Below are positions 6,465 to 8,318 of a stretch of DNA of 8,318 bases, in pieces. Numbering within the stretch: position 1 is the stretch's first letter; each line of letters begins with the position of its first letter. The translations under genes and the position numbers were made by a program. Source of the DNA: an uncultured Selenomonadaceae bacterium (GTDB taxonomy: Bacteria; Bacillota; Negativicutes; Selenomonadales; Selenomonadaceae); NCBI GenBank assembly GCA_958415865.1, contig CATYZV010000066.1, positions 1 to 8,318 of the forward strand, written 5' to 3'. The notes below the pieces were generated by a model. The model saw nothing but the letters and a program-made list of their open reading frames with translations. It had not been told where the DNA came from and searched no databases.

Positions 6465-7280
6465 ATGAAAAAATTAACATCAAGCGATTTATTCTGGACA
6501 TTCGTCCGTTCAAACTTTCTGCAGGCTTCCTGGAATATGGAACGTATGCAGGCTCTGGGCTTCTGCTTCGGCATGATCCCTATCATCAAGAAACTCTATG
6601 AAGGCGATGAACGCAAAGCAGCGTTAAAACGCCATCTCGAATTCTACAACACTCAGCCGTTCGTAACGGCTCCTATCATCGGCGTTGTAGCTGCAATGGA
6701 AGAACAGAAAGCCAACGGCAAAGACATCAACGACGGCGTTATCAACGGTATCAAAGTCGGCATGATGGGCCCTCTCGCCGGTGTCGGCGACCCGATTTTC
6801 TGGGGCACTCTGCGCCCGATCTGCGCAGCACTCGGCGCATCCCTTGCACTGAGCGGCAGCCTGTTCGGCCCGATCCTCTTCTTCCTGCTGTTCAACATAG
6901 TCCGTCTGCTCGTGCGCTGGTACGGCATTAAATACGGCTACAGCAAAGGTACTGACATCATCTCCGACGTAGCAGGCAACACGCTGCAGAAGATCACGGA
7001 AGGTGCTTCCATCTTGGGGCTCTTCGTCATGGGTGCATTAGTCAATAAGTGGACCACCGTCAACATACCGGTAGAAATCTCGCGCATAACGATGCAGGAC
7101 GGCAAAGAAGTCGTAACGACCGTTCAGTCCATCCTCGATCAGCTGATGCCCGGTCTAGTGCCGCTGCTCTTGACCTTCCTGTGCATCAAGCTCATGAAGA
7201 ATAAAGTCAATGCCATCTGGATCATCTTCGGTCTGTTCGCTCTCGGTATCGTAGGCTTCTGGCTCGGTATCCTCAAATAA
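6465..7280 (+). CDS. manZ: PTS mannose-family EIID membrane subunit
   Basis: A 271-residue membrane protein, partner of EIIC in the mannose-type PTS permease and specific to this PTS family. Conserved stretches are SWNMERMQALGFCFGMIP (22-39), KRHLEFYNTQPFVTAPIIG (55-73), GIKVGMMGPLAGVGDPIFWG (95-114) and TEGASILGLFVMGALVNKW (178-196), all closely like E. coli ManZ. VTTVQSILDQLMPGLVPLLL (217-236) precedes the last hydrophobic segments. The length is near that of ManZ and lacks room for the extra segment of the longer Listeria and Lactococcus EIID proteins that serve as class IIa bacteriocin receptors. The start at 6465 is chosen from the spacing to GGAGG. It is the last gene of the operon and is closed by the terminator at 7314-7348. 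Confidence 0.97.
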   Translation: MKKLTSSDLFWTFVRSNFLQASWNMERMQALGFCFGMIPIIKKLYEGDERKAALKRHLEFYNTQPFVTAPIIGVVAAMEEQKANGKDINDGVINGIKVGMMGPLAGVGDPIFWGTLRPICAALGASLALSGSLFGPILFFLLFNIVRLLVRWYGIKYGYSKGTDIISDVAGNTLQKITEGASILGLFVMGALVNKWTTVNIPVEISRITMQDGKEVVTTVQSILDQLMPGLVPLLLTFLCIKLMKNKVNAIWIIFGLFALGIVGFWLGILK

Positions 7281-7313
7281 GTTAAATTCGGTATTTCTTT
7301 CCCATATCTATAT

Positions 7314-7348
7314 AAAATGCCGCCGGCTCTATCAGCCGGCGGCATTTT
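7314..7348. terminator. Bidirectional terminator between EIID gene and mqnA
   Basis: AAAATGCCGCCGGCT (7314-7328) pairs perfectly with AGCCGGCGGCATTTT (7334-7348) around the loop CTATC, giving a 15-bp GC-rich stem. T-runs lie on the 3' side in both directions because the arms begin with AAAA and end with TTTT. It serves the PTS operon on the plus strand and mqnA on the minus strand. Confidence 0.95.
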
Positions 7349-7358
7349 GCTTGTACTG

Positions 7359-8183
7359 TCAATATTTAAATATATCGAGCGGCGGTACTTTGTCGATCAA
7401 TTTCATTTCATACGCGTATTTGTAGAATAAGGACAAAGCGCGAAGCTGCTCAGTTCCGAGATCCCATTTTATGATGTGCAGGTATTCGTCCAGCTGTTCG
7501 TGCGTAAACGGCTTGGAGCGTGCCAGTGTATCAATGGCTTTGTCCTGCTGAAGAAAGCCGAATTTGAAACCGTTTCGGATGAATTTCTGCATGCGCGAAG
7601 TTTCCTGCGGGTTGACTGCGGCGAAATCGCGGTTCACTACCCAAAGGGCATAGACCATGCACATGCCGGTCAATTTATGCCATTCATGCCCTATATCGTA
7701 ATAATATAGGTCATCCTGCTTATGGTATTTCATGTAGAGCGCGTAGTCGCCGATGAACAAGGACGCATCGGCATCAGGCTCAGGGAAGATATTTTCAGGG
7801 CTGATGTTTTCAATGGCGTACTGCGGTGCGGCATGATAGGCATTGTGCATTATGATCTTGAGCAGGCAGTGGGAAGTGGCAGATTGGCTCGTCAATAGAA
7901 TCTTGCCGTTTTTAATCTGCTCAATCGGCTTTTTGCTCACGAGGATGATGCTCTGCACATGGTCGTCTGCCATGATGCTGATGCCGGGCAGTATCATCAG
8001 TTTGTCAAAGTTGCGGGCGTAGATGATGGAAGAAACGGGGCTGGCATCGAGCCTGCCTTTAGTGATAGCATCATTTAAAACGGCTGGCACATCTCTGACG
8101 ATTTTGAATGGATGATCGGGCTGCTGCTCAAAAGCGTAAGAGAGCGGCAGACAGTTGAGATAATTGATATGTCCTATTATCAT
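7359..8183 (-). CDS. mqnA: Chorismate dehydratase, menaquinone biosynthesis
   Basis: A 274-residue soluble protein of the MqnA/MqnD family, which has a periplasmic-binding-protein-like fold. MqnA removes water from chorismate to give 3-[(1-carboxyvinyl)oxy]benzoate, the first step of the futalosine route to menaquinone. IGHINYLNCLPLSYAFE (3-19) is the family N-terminus, and its Asn10 matches the conserved active-site-region Asn. Other motifs are GRLDASPVSS (43-52), LTSQSATSHCLLK (97-109), SLFIGDYAL (141-149) and EWHKLTGMCMVYALW (167-181). The N-terminus and length favour MqnA over MqnD. The start at 8183 has GGAGG seven bases upstream (8191-8195 on the plus strand); a longer frame from 8243 would add 20 residues and bury that site. 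No other mqn gene is in view. The gene is convergent with the PTS operon and has no evident functional link to it. Confidence 0.9.
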   Translation of the reverse strand: MIIGHINYLNCLPLSYAFEQQPDHPFKIVRDVPAVLNDAITKGRLDASPVSSIIYARNFDKLMILPGISIMADDHVQSIILVSKKPIEQIKNGKILLTSQSATSHCLLKIIMHNAYHAAPQYAIENISPENIFPEPDADASLFIGDYALYMKYHKQDDLYYYDIGHEWHKLTGMCMVYALWVVNRDFAAVNPQETSRMQKFIRNGFKFGFLQQDKAIDTLARSKPFTHEQLDEYLHIIKWDLGTEQLRALSLFYKYAYEMKLIDKVPPLDIFKY

Positions 8184-8190
8184 AAGAAAG

Positions 8191-8195
8191 CCTCC
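8191..8195 (-). promoter_or_regulatory. Ribosome binding site that fixes the mqnA start
   Basis: GGAGG on the minus strand, seven bases before the ATG at 8183. It supports the MIIGHINYLN start over a longer in-frame start at 8243. Confidence 0.88.
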
Positions 8196-8246
8196 GGAAA
8201 AATAGATAGAGAGGTTGAATATACAGGGCAGCCAAGTCAGCATAAA

Positions 8247-8318
8247 TTATTGACTCGTGATTTGTTTAGACTGTTCCTGTTGAAGTGCAGCACTGTGCAC
8301 TGCCGTCAAATATATACC
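8247..8318 (-). CDS. Possible 3' end of a gene upstream of mqnA
   Basis: One minus-strand frame is open from the window edge through 23 codons to a TAA at 8247-8249, encoding GIYLTAVHSAALQQEQSKQI and three further residues. The polar, glutamine-rich sequence would suit a protein C-terminus. The stop would lie 63 bases before mqnA, a plausible operon spacing, and no clear promoter is seen in the gap. A frame this short is expected by chance, so this is only a possibility. The same stretch also holds a small dyad, AGTGCA (8284-8289) and TGCACT (8296-8301). Confidence 0.25.
   Translation of the reverse strand, partial: GIYLTAVHSAALQQEQSKQITSQ

Noticed and set aside
8184..8246. Promoter for mqnA on the minus strand
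   Set aside because: A TATATT-like hexamer exists, but its best -35 is only a partial match (TTTATG). The evidence is too weak to list, and mqnA may be transcribed from further upstream.

Overview
This 8.3 kb window is bacterial. It carries six complete genes and possibly the last codons of a seventh. Strong Shine-Dalgarno sites, a LevR-type sigma-54 activator, separate EIIA and EIIB proteins and a futalosine-pathway MqnA suggest a Bacillota-type anaerobe. The near-enterobacterial ManYZ-like membrane subunits and roughly balanced base composition make a Negativicutes member (Selenomonas-like) my best guess. That lineage is an inference and is not proven by the sequence.

Layout: (1) 1-53 is a perfect 24-bp inverted repeat that covers the ribosome binding site of the first gene. 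(2) 53-1486 (+) is an IolT-like MFS sugar/polyol porter, closed by an intrinsic terminator at 1505-1538. (3) 1586-4336 (+) is a LevR-family activator: winged helix, sigma-54 AAA+ domain, PRD1, EIIA-Man-like, EIIB-Gat-like and PRD2. (4) 4337-4589 is a regulatory region with several TGACAC-type dyads and a textbook -24/-12 sigma-54 promoter. (5) 4590-7280 (+) holds a four-gene mannose-family PTS in the order EIIA, EIIB, EIIC, EIID, ending at a strong bidirectional terminator. (6) 7359-8183 (-) is mqnA, convergent with the PTS operon. An open frame at 8247-8318 (-) may be the end of the gene upstream of mqnA.

The genes form a familiar circuit. LevR reads PTS phosphorylation through its EIIA-like and PRD domains and drives the sigma-54 promoter in front of the PTS. 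The PTS imports and phosphorylates a hexose, probably mannose, glucose or fructose. The MFS porter next door offers a second route, without phosphorylation, for a sugar or inositol. Its TM1 carries Asn where proton-coupled relatives carry Asp, as in GLUT facilitators.

I moved four start codons downstream, to 4590, 5632, 6465 and, on the minus strand, 8183. In each case the Shine-Dalgarno site decides against a longer in-frame ATG start. I see no mobile element, CRISPR array, tRNA or rRNA. I found no clearly new system. The best leads are the start-site hairpin (possibly an assembly fold-back), the TM1 Asn in the porter, the operator-like repeats before the PTS promoter, and the repeat-bearing gap between the EIIB and EIIC genes.
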